A stretch of 64,000 nt of DNA from Bacteroidales bacterium (GCA_028706295.1 JAQWBQ010000013.1:1-64000), one strand, 5' to 3'; numbered from the stretch's first letter, positions 25,506-35,208 are shown. A program made the numbers and translations. The notes: generated from the sequence alone by a model not told the origin.

Positions 25506-25531
25506 AAATTTAATTCAAAATTCAAAGTTCT
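25506..25531. repeat. Short heptad-phased spacer between SusC and SusD genes
   Basis: AAATTTA, ATTCAAA, ATTCAAA and most of GTTCTTT follow in 7-bp phase, ending at the SusC stop codon. ATTCAAA is also the first word of the long array at 23751. This is a small member of the same repeat class. Confidence 0.5.
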
Positions 25532-28500
25532 TTAAAACGCGGCCGTAATCCCAAATGTGAGCGACAACGTCCCGGGCAGCGACGCCCACTCAAACCCCTG
25601 CGCGTTGCCCGACCCCATGATCCCTTCGGGATTGATCTTGTCGGGCAGGCTGGAGTAAATGTAAAAGAGGTCGCGACCGACAACCGACAAGGTCAGGTTT
25701 TTAAAGATTTTCAGTTTTTCCATGATCTTGCTCTGGAAGCTGTACGACAGCGATATTTCCCGCATCTTGATCCACGAATTCTCCAGGATTCCCGGGGTTG
25801 ACAGCAGTTTACCCCATCCGCCTGCGTTGGGCAGGTACTTGTAATAGTAGTGCACTACCTTGTCGTTCGGGGTTCCGTCGGCATAAACACCCGGAAGGAT
25901 GACTCCGATATTCGAGGTGTTACCGGCCGGGTCGGTGTAAGGCAACCCGCCGCCTTCGCGTTCGAGCAGGGTTTCGGGACTCTGACCGGTCTGCAGGGAG
26001 ATCACATACGAACCACAGTAGATGTCGCCGCCCCATTTGCAGTCGATCAGGCAGGCCAGCCGGAAGCCCTTGTACAAGAATTCTGTCTGCCAACCCGCCA
26101 GGAAATCGGGTGAGGCGTTGCCAATCGGCACCCGGGTGTCGGTGATCTGGTACTTTGTCCCTTCATCATTGAGAATGGGTTGACCGTTTTCATGATACAC
26201 ATAATCGTACCCGTAGATGGTTCCGTATTCATCGCCTTCGCGTAGCGCCATGGCCGGCCCGTTGAGCCCCCAGATATCGGCCAGCGGGTATATCTCGGCA
26301 TAATCGCCCAGGCTTTTGACCACATTGCGGTTCCGGGAAAAATTTAATGACGACCGGATGGCAAAATTCCGGGTCTGCACCGGGATGGTGTTCAGGATGA
26401 TCTCAAAACCGGAGTTGGTGATCACCCCCTCGTTGATCGTGATCCCCGATGCTCCCGAACTTACCGGCACCGGCAGGTTGCTCAGGATCTGCGAATAACA
26501 GTACTTGTTGTAATAGGTGAAGTCGAGATCGATGCGGCTGTCGAACACTCCGACATTTAACCCGACCTCCCAGGTATTTACGCGCTGCGGCAGCAATTGG
26601 TACGGGGGAATGGTCGTGGGAAAAGAGGCGGTTTGTTCCCCGCCGAAAATTCCCGAAGAATAGTTGAAATCGAGCATGTAAGGATCGGTGTCGGTAGCCG
26701 AGTTGGCAAAGGCGCCCCGGATTTTAAGCATGCTGAGCCACTTCACTTTTTCACTGATCCCGAATGCTTTGGTGGCAATAAAACTCAGCGATACCGAGGG
26801 ATAAAAATAGGAATTGCTCGAACTGGGCAGGGTCGACGACCAGTCGTTCCGGCCGGTCAGCTCTAAAAAGAGGTAATCGTCCCAACCCAGGTTGAGAAAG
26901 GAAAAGACGGAATTGGTTCGTTCGCGCATCACCGATTCGCCGGGGACCATATCGCTTGGCGAGTTGCCGGGAATCGTCACAACCACCTCGCCCGCAGAGT
27001 TGGTGTAATAGGTTGGAGAGGTGTAATTGTCGAAAGTGTACCGGTTCGGAAAGTACCAGGTGCCCGAATGTCCCCGGATCTCATAGAGATAATAATTCCA
27101 CCGGTTGGCCCCGAGACTGAATTTTACATCAAGCTTTTTGTGCAGAAACCCCTCTTTATTGGCTGTGATCAATCCTTCAAAAATATCGGAATAGGTCCGG
27201 TTCAGGCTGTTGGCATAATAGCCGTCCGTGATACCCAATGCATCCGTCGGCTTATTCTGGGTGGTGTACTGATCGAGGTTGAAATCCCGACCGGCTCTGC
27301 CCGTTACGCTCAGCCACGGGGTGATCTCATAGGTCAGGGTCAGCGCCCCGATGTATTTGTCGCGTTTCAGGGAGGTGTTGTTGCTGTAATAATCCCACCA
27401 GAGATAGGGATTAATGTAGAGGAACGGGTAGCCTTCCTGCGGATTCCGCGACCCGTCGGGATTGGCGTAGTACTCCCGGTCGATGCCCTTGTAACTCCGG
27501 GGCCAGGAATAGAGAAATCCTTTGCTGAACGACTCCTGCGATTCACCGAGCATCGGACTGTTTTTCCGGTTAAAGTTGATGTACGAAAGGGTCAGGTCGG
27601 CATAAACTTTCGAGGATATCTTTAACCCGGCCCCCAGGTTGATGGTGGTCCGGTTAAAATTGCTGTTGCTGATGATGGCCTGATTGTCCTGCCGGGTGAT
27701 GGATACCCGCAGGCTTCCCTTGTCGTTCCCTCCCTGGGCCGAAATATTGTAAGTCTGGGTCGAACCGTCACGAAAGGCTGATTTATAATTATCGGGCATC
27801 GGTTCATAGGCCCGCATCTTCCCATCCCACCACTTCACCATCTCGCCGTTCATCTTCGGTCCCCACGACACAGCGGAACCATAATAACCGAACTCCTCCG
27901 TCGTGGAACGGGTATCGCCCTGCTGGTTGATGATCAGGTTGTCGGTGCCGTAGATTCCCGGATAGAGCAGGGTGTCGCCGCTTTTCGGGAAGGTCGGAGG
28001 CGTGAATGAGATCGGTCCGCCGGCGCCATAGGTGTTCTGCATTTCCCTGAAACGGTAGGGATGGTTCCATTTATAACTGTAATTGAATGTTACACCCAAC
28101 CCTTCCTGTTTTTTACCCCGCTTGGTGGTGATCAGGATGACCCCGTTGGCACCCCGTGATCCGTACAAAGCCGAAGCGGCGCCGCCTTTCAAAACATTGT
28201 AGGTTTCAATATCAATGGGATTGATGTCGGCGATCGGATTCCCCCAGTCAACCCCCCGTCCCACGTTTTCCTGGCCGGGAATGTTCTCGAGCGGCACATT
28301 ATCGACCACGATCAGGGGTTGGTTTTTCCCGCTCAGGGTATTGTTCCCCCGGATGACAATCCTCGTGGAACCCCCTTCCAACCCGTCGTTCTGCGAAATC
28401 TGAACCCCGGCGGCCCTGCCGATCATCCCGTTGAGGATGTTGGGCGGATTCGACTGCTGCACCAGGTTGGCCTCTATCTTTTGGGTTGAATAGCCGATCT

Positions 28501-28849
28501 CCCGCTCCTGCCGCCTCACGCCGAAAGCGGTTACCACGTACTCCTGAAGATCCTGGGTTGAAACCAAAAGCACCACGTCGATCCGTGTCTGAATCCCGAC
28601 AATGATCTCCCGTGCCTCATAACCGATGTAACTGAACCGTAACGTGTCCCTTGACGAAACCCCCGTCAGGGTATAGTTTCCGTCGATATCGGTTACCGTA
28701 CCCCGCGTGGTTCCTTTGATCATGATGGTCACCCCCGGAATGCCGGTGTTATCCTCCTCCGAGGTAACTTTCCCGGTAATGGTGACTTGCTGCGCGAAGG
28801 TAAGATGGGCTAAAAGAATGAAAATCAAGAGTAGAAAATTGGCTCTCAT
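25532..28849 (-). CDS. SusC/RagA-family TonB-dependent transporter
   Basis: The 1105-residue protein has a signal peptide, a carboxypeptidase-like domain (about 22-105, VTITGKVTSEEDNTGIPGVT), a TonB-box/plug region with the SusC hallmark LKGGAASALYGSRGANGVIL near 220, and a 22-strand barrel ending in Phe (LTFGITAAF). It should form an energised pore with the SusD lipoprotein encoded downstream. A TAACTTTG element (28897-28890, minus) about 41 bp ahead of the start is a probable promoter. Substrate unknown; the nearby PNGase-like protein hints at glycoprotein-derived ligands. Confidence 0.93.
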   Translation of the reverse strand: MRANFLLLIFILLAHLTFAQQVTITGKVTSEEDNTGIPGVTIMIKGTTRGTVTDIDGNYTLTGVSSRDTLRFSYIGYEAREIIVGIQTRIDVVLLVSTQDLQEYVVTAFGVRRQEREIGYSTQKIEANLVQQSNPPNILNGMIGRAAGVQISQNDGLEGGSTRIVIRGNNTLSGKNQPLIVVDNVPLENIPGQENVGRGVDWGNPIADINPIDIETYNVLKGGAASALYGSRGANGVILITTKRGKKQEGLGVTFNYSYKWNHPYRFREMQNTYGAGGPISFTPPTFPKSGDTLLYPGIYGTDNLIINQQGDTRSTTEEFGYYGSAVSWGPKMNGEMVKWWDGKMRAYEPMPDNYKSAFRDGSTQTYNISAQGGNDKGSLRVSITRQDNQAIISNSNFNRTTINLGAGLKISSKVYADLTLSYINFNRKNSPMLGESQESFSKGFLYSWPRSYKGIDREYYANPDGSRNPQEGYPFLYINPYLWWDYYSNNTSLKRDKYIGALTLTYEITPWLSVTGRAGRDFNLDQYTTQNKPTDALGITDGYYANSLNRTYSDIFEGLITANKEGFLHKKLDVKFSLGANRWNYYLYEIRGHSGTWYFPNRYTFDNYTSPTYYTNSAGEVVVTIPGNSPSDMVPGESVMRERTNSVFSFLNLGWDDYLFLELTGRNDWSSTLPSSSNSYFYPSVSLSFIATKAFGISEKVKWLSMLKIRGAFANSATDTDPYMLDFNYSSGIFGGEQTASFPTTIPPYQLLPQRVNTWEVGLNVGVFDSRIDLDFTYYNKYCYSQILSNLPVPVSSGASGITINEGVITNSGFEIILNTIPVQTRNFAIRSSLNFSRNRNVVKSLGDYAEIYPLADIWGLNGPAMALREGDEYGTIYGYDYVYHENGQPILNDEGTKYQITDTRVPIGNASPDFLAGWQTEFLYKGFRLACLIDCKWGGDIYCGSYVISLQTGQSPETLLEREGGGLPYTDPAGNTSNIGVILPGVYADGTPNDKVVHYYYKYLPNAGGWGKLLSTPGILENSWIKMREISLSYSFQSKIMEKLKIFKNLTLSVVGRDLFYIYSSLPDKINPEGIMGSGNAQGFEWASLPGTLSLTFGITAAF

Positions 28850-28889
28850 ATCGAAATGAAGTTAGTCAGACGCAATGGTTCAGGAGCGT

Positions 28890-28897
28890 CAAAGTTA
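28890..28897 (-). promoter_or_regulatory. -7 element TAACTTTG of the SusC/SusD operon
   Basis: On the minus strand the octamer fits TAnnTTTG, with the SusC start codon 41 bp downstream. No TTTG occurs at the usual -33 distance, so an activator may be needed. Confidence 0.5.
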
Positions 28898-28991
28898 TCA
28901 AAATAAAAAAATGGTTAGCGGATTACTTTGCTCTTAACCGATAAAAAAAACCTGTTCACCTATTTTATCCAACCCGTTGTTTCGACATACC

Positions 28992-28999
28992 TAGTTTTG
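28992..28999 (+). promoter_or_regulatory. -7 element TAGTTTTG of the TonB receptor operon
   Basis: The octamer matches TAnnTTTG and lies 58 bp before the ATG at 29058. The -33 position has no TTTG. It is divergent from the SusC promoter in the same 208-bp gap. Confidence 0.5.
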
Positions 29000-29057
29000 T
29001 ACCACCTTCTTTCCCGGTCAGTAAAATCAACCCTCCCGGACCGAAGACACTATTATA

Positions 29058-31808
29058 ATGGTCAGAAATCTACTCGTTTTTCTTCCCTTCCTTTTAGTAC
29101 CAGCATTGCTGGCCGCCCAGGATGCCGGCACCCCGGACCCTCTGAAAAACTATTCTGCATCGCTGGAGAACATCCATGTCGATAAGCTATATATCATGTC
29201 ACTCGACAAAGTCCTCGACGACATTGCTAAAACCAACCGCCTCAAATTCAGTTTCGACCGGGAAACCTTCGCCGCCATCCAGGTGAATGACCGGCCTATC
29301 GACAAACCGCTGCCGTTGTTCCTCTCCCAGTTGTGCGGTGAAAACAAGCTCAAATGGTACATCGGCGGCGACTCAACGATCTACCTGGTAAACAAATACG
29401 AAAACCTCACCTCGAAGCCACAGGAGTCGAAACAGGCAAGAAGCTACAGCGGCAGTGCGAAGAAGTTCATGATCACATTGTCGGGCCTGGTGCGCGACAA
29501 GTACTCCGGCGAGGCCCTTCCCTTTGCCAACATCGGGGTAAAAGGCACTGCGATCGGAACCTTTACCAATGCCGACGGCTATTTTTCGCTGGTGAAGATC
29601 CCGACCGACACTTCCACCCTGCTGGTCAGCTACCTGGGCTACCAGACGGCGATCATCTTTCTTTCGCCCGACCTCCCGCTTTCCAACCTGCTCATCGAAA
29701 TGGAGCCGCAGTCGCAAACTTTAAAAGAGGTGGAGATCTCCGGTGAACAGGAGCAGTTGATGGTGACCAACGACAAGATCAGCACGTTGAAGATAACGCC
29801 CCAGAAACTCTCGACCCTCCCGAACATCGGCGAAAAGGATGTGATCCGTTCCTTCCAGCTCCTCCCGGGGGTTTCGGCGGCCAACGAGTCATCGTCGAAC
29901 CTCTACGTCAGGGGCGGCACCCCCGATCAGAACCTGCTGCTTTACGACGGATTCACGGTGTACCAGGTCGACCACCTGTATGGATTTTTCTCTGCTTTTA
30001 ACTCGAACGCCATCAAAGACGTGCAGCTTTACAAGGGAGGATTTGAGTCGAAATTCGGGGGCCGGCTGTCGAGCGTAACGGAGATCACCGGGAAAGATGG
30101 CAATTCCAAGGCATTTACCATCGGGGGAGAGATCAGTCTGCTTAGTTTTAACATCTATACGGAGGTGCCGATCGGCAAGCGGTTCACCTCGCTGATCGCC
30201 TTCAGGCGGTCCTACCAGGGACTTCTCTACGACAAAATTTTCAAACAGTTCAACAACACCACCGAAGTCAAACAAATCAGCACAAAAGGAGGTCCTCCGG
30301 GGGGTGGTCCGTCGGTCAGCTCTACCACCAAATCCTACTTTTATGATCTCAATGCAAAATTCACACTGCGGCCATCTCCCAGAGACATCCTTTCGCTGAG
30401 CTTTTATAACGGGACCGACAATTTATCAAACGGGACGTCGATGGGAAGCCCGTCCGGCGGATCTTCATCGGGGTTCAGCTTCAGCATGGAGAACACCGAC
30501 CTTACCACCTACGGCAACATGGGGTCGGGACTCCGGTGGACCAGGAACTGGAACAGCCGTCATTTCGGGACCACCTCGCTGAATTTTTCCTATTACTACA
30601 GCGACCGCGAACGTTCGAGCACCGGTTCCCATTCAGGTGGGGAGAGCGGCGGAGGTACCATCGACAACGGAGTCAACGAGAACAACAACCTGCTCGACAT
30701 CACCTTCAAGACCGACTACTCCTTCAACCTGAATAACCAAAATCTGTTGGGATACGGTCTGTATTATACCAATTACAACATCAGTTACAATTTCGGGGAG
30801 ACCGATACGGCCAGCTACCTCGACAAACACCAGACCGGTTCGCTTTTAGGCATCTACCTCCAGGATAAGATCAAGTTGTTCGACGCCCGGCTGTCGATCG
30901 TTCCCGGACTGCGCCTGAACTGGTTCTCCCCTACCGGCAAGCTCTACCCCGAACCCCGCCTGGCCCTTACTTACAACCTGAACAAGAACATCAAGATCAT
31001 AGGGGAGACCGGACTGTTCGACCAGTTTGCCAACCGGGTGGTGCGGGAGGATTTTCTGAGCGGTAGCCGCGATTTCTGGATCCTGTCGGATGGCGACCTG
31101 ATCCCGGTGGGCACCGCCTGGCATTACATCGCCGGGATCAGTTGGGAGAGCAAAGCATTCCTGGCCAGCATGGAAGGCTATTACAAGAGCATCGACGGCG
31201 TGACGGAATATTCGCTGCGGTTCCAGCCGACCCGCGAAGGGGCTACTTATGCCGAGAACTTTTTCCACGGCGTCGGCTACGCCACCGGGGTGGAATTCCT
31301 GCTGCAGAAAAAGACCGGCAGCCTGACCGGGTGGGTCAGCTATACCCTCGGACAGGCCAGGAACAAGATCTCCATCTACGGTAATGATTACTTCGCGGCC
31401 AACCAGGATGTAACGCATGAATTCAAGTTCGTCGGCATGTACGATTACCGGAACTGGAGTTTCTCCCTCACCTGGCTTTTTGCCTCCGGAAGGCCGTATA
31501 CCGCACCTGATGGCTCCTACACCGTGAACCTGTTGAACGGAACCGAACAAACCTATATTGATTTCGGATCCAAGAACAGCAGCCGCCTTCCCGATTACAA
31601 CCGACTCGACCTGGGTGTGAACTATCATCTTCGCAGAAAAGAGAACGGCAACGAGTGGGGGAACATCGGCCTTTCGATCTTCAATGTTTACAACCGGAGA
31701 AACATCTGGTACAAGGAATATCAGATCATCGACGGAAACATCATCGAGACGGATAAGCTGTTCCTCGGGTTCACGCCGAATATAACGCTGATGCTGAAAC
31801 TCAGGTAG
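29058..31808 (+). CDS. TonB-dependent receptor with STN-like and carboxypeptidase-like domains
   Basis: The 916-residue receptor has a signal peptide, a short N-terminal STN-like domain (about 33-115, DKVLDDIAKTNRLKFSFDRE), a carboxypeptidase-regulatory-like domain (130-212, LSGLVRDKYSGEALPFANIG), a plug (GGTPDQNLLLYDGFTVYQ near 285-305) and a barrel. A Ser/Gly-rich loop lies near 450-475. It differs from SusC in lacking the SusC signature and in pairing with a DUF4249 lipoprotein rather than SusD. An STN domain often relays signals to anti-sigma factors, but no FecR is adjacent. Ligand unknown. Confidence 0.9.
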   Translation: MVRNLLVFLPFLLVPALLAAQDAGTPDPLKNYSASLENIHVDKLYIMSLDKVLDDIAKTNRLKFSFDRETFAAIQVNDRPIDKPLPLFLSQLCGENKLKWYIGGDSTIYLVNKYENLTSKPQESKQARSYSGSAKKFMITLSGLVRDKYSGEALPFANIGVKGTAIGTFTNADGYFSLVKIPTDTSTLLVSYLGYQTAIIFLSPDLPLSNLLIEMEPQSQTLKEVEISGEQEQLMVTNDKISTLKITPQKLSTLPNIGEKDVIRSFQLLPGVSAANESSSNLYVRGGTPDQNLLLYDGFTVYQVDHLYGFFSAFNSNAIKDVQLYKGGFESKFGGRLSSVTEITGKDGNSKAFTIGGEISLLSFNIYTEVPIGKRFTSLIAFRRSYQGLLYDKIFKQFNNTTEVKQISTKGGPPGGGPSVSSTTKSYFYDLNAKFTLRPSPRDILSLSFYNGTDNLSNGTSMGSPSGGSSSGFSFSMENTDLTTYGNMGSGLRWTRNWNSRHFGTTSLNFSYYYSDRERSSTGSHSGGESGGGTIDNGVNENNNLLDITFKTDYSFNLNNQNLLGYGLYYTNYNISYNFGETDTASYLDKHQTGSLLGIYLQDKIKLFDARLSIVPGLRLNWFSPTGKLYPEPRLALTYNLNKNIKIIGETGLFDQFANRVVREDFLSGSRDFWILSDGDLIPVGTAWHYIAGISWESKAFLASMEGYYKSIDGVTEYSLRFQPTREGATYAENFFHGVGYATGVEFLLQKKTGSLTGWVSYTLGQARNKISIYGNDYFAANQDVTHEFKFVGMYDYRNWSFSLTWLFASGRPYTAPDGSYTVNLLNGTEQTYIDFGSKNSSRLPDYNRLDLGVNYHLRRKENGNEWGNIGLSIFNVYNRRNIWYKEYQIIDGNIIETDKLFLGFTPNITLMLKLR

Positions 31809-31815
31809 AAAAACA

Positions 31816-31884
31816 AGAATGCAAAATGCAAAATGCAAAATGCAAAATGCAAAATTTTGAATTTTGAATTAATTCCAACTTCCA
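31816..31884. repeat. Heptad-phased AAAATGC array between TonB receptor and DUF4249 genes
   Basis: AGAATGC is followed by AAAATGC four times, AAAATTT, TGAATTT, TGAATTA, ATTCCAA and CTTCCA, in strict 7-bp phase up to the ATG at 31885. AAAATGC is close to the reverse complement of the CATTTTG words at 23835-23855. The ribosome-binding region of the DUF4249 gene is thus made of repeat words. Confidence 0.8.
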
Positions 31885-32706
31885 ATGACCTCAACCCTTA
31901 AATTTCTTTCACCCCTTATTATTCTTCCATTCATACTCCTGCAAGGATCCTGTACGAAGGATAACCAGGAGGTGATGACGGACATTCCCGTGGTGGAGGC
32001 GTACCTTCAGCCGGGATCGCAGATTACGGTGAAGGTGTCGCGCAAAAGTCCGACCGATGAAAACGAGACGCTGCCTGCCCGCGACCTCGACCATCTCGTC
32101 GTGACAGTTTGTTATGCCGGTTCCTGGTATACCCTTATCCCGGTGGGCGAGGGCACCTATTCCGACACCACCGGATTGATCCCGGTGGTTCCCGACAGCG
32201 CTTACCTGCTTAAATTTAACTGGGATGAATCGGTGGTCACCTCATCCACGCTCATCCCGGCCAAACCCGCGGGTGTTTCCCTTTCTGACACCTCGATCTC
32301 CATGTACCAGTGGGATCCCGACGACCCGCCGGCTGGGCAGCACCCCGATCCGGTAACCATCAGCTTCACCAACGACGACGACAGTTATTACCTGGCTACC
32401 ATCGAATGCCTGGAGACCGATCCCGTGCCCGTTTTCAAGGATTCGACCTACGTGAACGACATGTTCTCATCCCGTCCAACCACCGACGATGTCATCGACA
32501 TCAATCCGATGTCGATCCGGTATTTTGGCAGGAACCGCATCATCCTCTGTCACATCAACCCCGAATACAGCACCTTTTTCATGCGACAGATGAGCACTTC
32601 ACAAAACTACCAGGATCCGCCAACCAACATCACCAACGGACTGGGTATCTTTACCGGGATCCATTCCGACACCCTGTATCTCCGGGTAATTCAGAAGACA
32701 AAATGA
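31885..32706 (+). CDS. DUF4249 family lipoprotein
   Basis: The 273-residue protein has a lipoprotein signal with Cys23 (LLQGSCTKD) and the DUF4249 layout: a beta-rich N-terminal domain (TDIPVVEAYLQPGSQITVKV), a middle strand region, and a C-terminal half with YYLATIECLE and the terminal segment HSDTLYLRVIQK. Such lipoproteins are encoded right after plug-type TonB receptors, as here, and probably serve as their surface partner. No enzymatic motif is seen. Confidence 0.8.
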   Translation: MTSTLKFLSPLIILPFILLQGSCTKDNQEVMTDIPVVEAYLQPGSQITVKVSRKSPTDENETLPARDLDHLVVTVCYAGSWYTLIPVGEGTYSDTTGLIPVVPDSAYLLKFNWDESVVTSSTLIPAKPAGVSLSDTSISMYQWDPDDPPAGQHPDPVTISFTNDDDSYYLATIECLETDPVPVFKDSTYVNDMFSSRPTTDDVIDINPMSIRYFGRNRIILCHINPEYSTFFMRQMSTSQNYQDPPTNITNGLGIFTGIHSDTLYLRVIQKTK

Positions 32707-32718
32707 AGCCGGGTTGAG

Positions 32719-32726
32719 TATATTTG
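32719..32726 (+). promoter_or_regulatory. -7 element TATATTTG before the LytS gene
   Basis: TATATTTG fits the phylum -7 consensus and lies 22 bp before the ATG at 32749. It could give the two-component genes a transcript separate from the receptor/DUF4249 pair. No -33 TTTG is evident. Confidence 0.5.
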
Positions 32727-32748
32727 CAGAAAAGAAGGACAATGGACA

Positions 32749-33945
32749 ATGCCTAATACCTGGTTCGGAATCGATAACAGAAAAATGGAGTTCCTGATCC
32801 ATCTCGGGATCTGGATTATTCTATTCTTCTTTCCTTCCTTTCTGCTGTACAGGGAATCGCAATACGATCCGCATTTCCTGTGGGTCAATTTTATACAAAC
32901 TTCCTTATACCTGGGCGTCTTCTACCTCAACTACCTTTGGATGATCCCCGGCCTCTTCTTCCGGAAGAAAAAGATCCGTTATACCATCCTGGCAGTGATC
33001 GTGGTGCTGGCCTCTACCGTGATCATGGAGACTTCCCATTACTATTTTTTCCGCAGCAGGCCTTTTCCCCAGGAGTCATTTAAAGGTGGACAGAGTGGCA
33101 GTCCTGGAAGTGAGATGCCCGGTGGCTTCCCGGCAAAACCTCCGCTTGAATTTAAGGACAATGGCGTAAATCAGGCAGGACCCGGCAACCAAAACGTCCA
33201 ATTCAATCCGCAAAAACCTTACGGTATTGACCGTCCCAAGCGAATGAAAAGCTGGCCGATCTACAACTTCATGCTGATCACCGGACTAATCACCGGGCTG
33301 GCGCTTGGACTGAGGTTTTCGCAGAAACTTACACAAAACGAGAAAAAGCGCAAGGAGGCGGAAAAGGAGCGGCTGAACACCGAACTCGCTATGCTGAAAA
33401 ACCAGATTAATCCGCATTTCCTGTTCAACACCCTGAATTCGATCTACAGCCTTGCCCTCATGAAGAGCGATCAGACAGCCGAAGCGGTCATGAAACTTTC
33501 CGACATGATGCATTACGTAATCCAGGATGTGAACCACGAACTTGTACCGCTCGAGACCGAGATCGGGTACATCCGCTATTATGTAGAACTGCAGAAACTC
33601 AGGCTGAGCGAGAATGTGCAGGTGCAACTGGAGGTCGAAGGCGATCCGCAGCCATACCAGATCCCGCCGATGATCCTGATCCCTTTTGTCGAGAACGCAT
33701 TCAAGTACGGCGTGACGACCCACGAAAGCGCCACCATCCTGGTCAGGATCGGGATCCGGAACAAAAAACTCTTTTTCAAAATATCCAACCAGATATTCCC
33801 CGGACGGGAGAAAAACGAGACCTTCGGCATCGGCATCAGCAATACCCGGCAGCGTCTTCAACTGATATACCCCGACCGTCATGAGCTGGAACTGACCCAC
33901 AACGGCAAAGTCTATATCGTGAATCTCAGCATCGACCTGACATGA
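32749..33945 (+). CDS. LytS-type sensor histidine kinase
   Basis: This 398-residue kinase has membrane helices at about 14-34, 46-68, 77-96 and 171-190. A Pro/Gly/Gln-rich hydrophilic loop (about 103-168) lies between helices 3 and 4. The cytoplasmic His_kinase domain has KNQINPHFLFNTLNSI with His223 as the likely phospho-acceptor, and an ATP-binding part with PPMILIPFVENAFKYG and FGIGISNTRQRL. It overlaps the response-regulator gene by 4 bp (ATGA), so the two form one unit. The signal is unknown; the flanking TonB receptor and DUF4249 genes may be targets or sources of input. Confidence 0.92.
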   Translation: MPNTWFGIDNRKMEFLIHLGIWIILFFFPSFLLYRESQYDPHFLWVNFIQTSLYLGVFYLNYLWMIPGLFFRKKKIRYTILAVIVVLASTVIMETSHYYFFRSRPFPQESFKGGQSGSPGSEMPGGFPAKPPLEFKDNGVNQAGPGNQNVQFNPQKPYGIDRPKRMKSWPIYNFMLITGLITGLALGLRFSQKLTQNEKKRKEAEKERLNTELAMLKNQINPHFLFNTLNSIYSLALMKSDQTAEAVMKLSDMMHYVIQDVNHELVPLETEIGYIRYYVELQKLRLSENVQVQLEVEGDPQPYQIPPMILIPFVENAFKYGVTTHESATILVRIGIRNKKLFFKISNQIFPGREKNETFGIGISNTRQRLQLIYPDRHELELTHNGKVYIVNLSIDLT

Positions 33946-34640
33946 TCCGTGCAATTGCCATCGACGATGAACCCCTGGCGCTGGAAGTGATCCGCAAATA
34001 TGCCGGGGAGACTCCCCTGTTAGACCTGATGGCGACCTTTACCGATGCTTTCGAAGCGCTGAACTACCTGAAAACGCATCAACCCGATTTGTTGCTGCTC
34101 GACATTCACATGCCCGACATCAATGGAATCCAGTTGTTCCAGGGATTAAACGATAAACCCTACGTGATCTTTACCACGGCCCATCCGCAGTATGCCGTCA
34201 AAGGTTTCGATCTGGAAGCCGTCGATTACCTGGTAAAGCCAATCAAGTTCGACCGGTTCCTGAGGGCTGTCACCAAGGTCGACAAGCTGCTTAATCCCAT
34301 GATCCCATCCGATGAGGAGGAATTCATTTTCGTGAAATCAGGGTACCAGACCATCAGGATCATCCTGAGCCAGATCATCTATATTGAAGGACTGGATGAT
34401 TATATCAAGATTCACCTTTCCAATCCCAAAACCCCGCTGGTCCTTTCGCTGATGAGCATGAAAGGCATTCTGAAGAAACTGCCGCCCGACCGGTTCATGC
34501 GGGTGCACCGAAGTTTTATCGTACCCCTCGGAAAGGTCACGAGCATACGGGGAAAGTACATCTACCTTGATTCGGTCAAAGTGCCCGTGGGAGATTCTTT
34601 CACAACACCCGTGCAGGCCTGGATATCGGGTCAACGGTAG
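33942..34640 (+). CDS. LytTR-family response regulator
   Basis: The 232-residue protein has a receiver domain with acidic pocket Asp8/Asp9 and phospho-acceptor Asp54 (LLLLDIHMPD), then a LytTR DNA-binding domain (about 125-232, IYIEGLDDYIKIHL... MRVHRSFIVPLGKV). It should be phosphorylated by the kinase encoded just upstream and bind promoter repeats. A probable terminator overlaps its stop codon. Confidence 0.93.
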   Translation: MIRAIAIDDEPLALEVIRKYAGETPLLDLMATFTDAFEALNYLKTHQPDLLLLDIHMPDINGIQLFQGLNDKPYVIFTTAHPQYAVKGFDLEAVDYLVKPIKFDRFLRAVTKVDKLLNPMIPSDEEEFIFVKSGYQTIRIILSQIIYIEGLDDYIKIHLSNPKTPLVLSLMSMKGILKKLPPDRFMRVHRSFIVPLGKVTSIRGKYIYLDSVKVPVGDSFTTPVQAWISGQR

Positions 34641-34652
34641 ACCCGGGTTTTT
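34627..34652 (+). terminator. Intrinsic terminator overlapping the LytTR gene stop
   Basis: CGGGTC at 34627-34632 pairs with GACCCG at 34640-34645 around a 7-nt loop and is followed by GG then TTTTT. The stop codon lies in the hairpin. Confidence 0.6.
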
Positions 34653-34769
34653 ATCTGATACGCGCCTTATACCATTATCAATCCCATCACTGTATTCCTG
34701 ACGGCTGGTACGAGTTGGATCGCAATCATTACTGGAACCGTCAGACACCGGTGGGCCCGAACAAACTTC

Positions 34770-35198
34770 TCAGGGATCCATTACGGATTCGGAAATCAGG
34801 CTTTCGAGTGTTGCCTGTTCCAGTTTCGAAAAAGTCGTATCTCTGATTTCTTTAAATACTTTCCGGATGGAACAGTTTTTTTCATCCCTGCAAAATTCAC
34901 AGGTTTGATAGGCTTTTTCCGATACGCAGGAAAGCAGGGCGATCGGACCTTCAAACCGCCGGACAATTTCGGCAAGATTAACCTCACCGGGATGACGTAA
35001 CAGAAAATAACCGCCCGATTTGCCGAGTTTGCTCCCGAGAATCCCCATTTTCTTTAATTCAAGTAAAATATTTTCCAGAAAACGTTGCGGCAGTTTTTCA
35101 CTTTTTGCAAGGTCTCCAATCAACATAGCGCCTTTGCCGTATTCACGGGCCAGCCTTGTCAACGCAATCATTGCGTATCTTGTCTTCTGTGATAACAT
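34770..35198 (-). CDS. Rrf2-family transcriptional regulator with four-Cys cluster
   Basis: The ATG at 35198 gives 142 residues starting MLSQKTRYAMIALTRLA, the standard Rrf2 N-terminus; a longer frame to 35279 runs into the upstream gene and adds a Ser/Arg-rich tail. It has a winged helix (KLPQRFLENILLELKKMGIL) and cysteines 91, 100, 103 and 109. IscR, NsrR and relatives use such cysteines to hold an Fe-S cluster that senses cluster supply, NO or redox state. It lies 10 bp after the Crp/Fnr-like gene on the same strand. It may control the divergent ABC/GTPase/desulfurase genes. Confidence 0.88.
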   Translation of the reverse strand: MLSQKTRYAMIALTRLAREYGKGAMLIGDLAKSEKLPQRFLENILLELKKMGILGSKLGKSGGYFLLRHPGEVNLAEIVRRFEGPIALLSCVSEKAYQTCEFCRDEKNCSIRKVFKEIRDTTFSKLEQATLESLISESVMDP

Positions 35199-35208
35199 AT
35201 TCTTCAGA

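Noticed and set aside
30846-31838. Minus-strand open frame of 330 codons opposite the TonB receptor
   Set aside because: Antisense shadow; no signal peptide or domain, while the plus frame has a full receptor.
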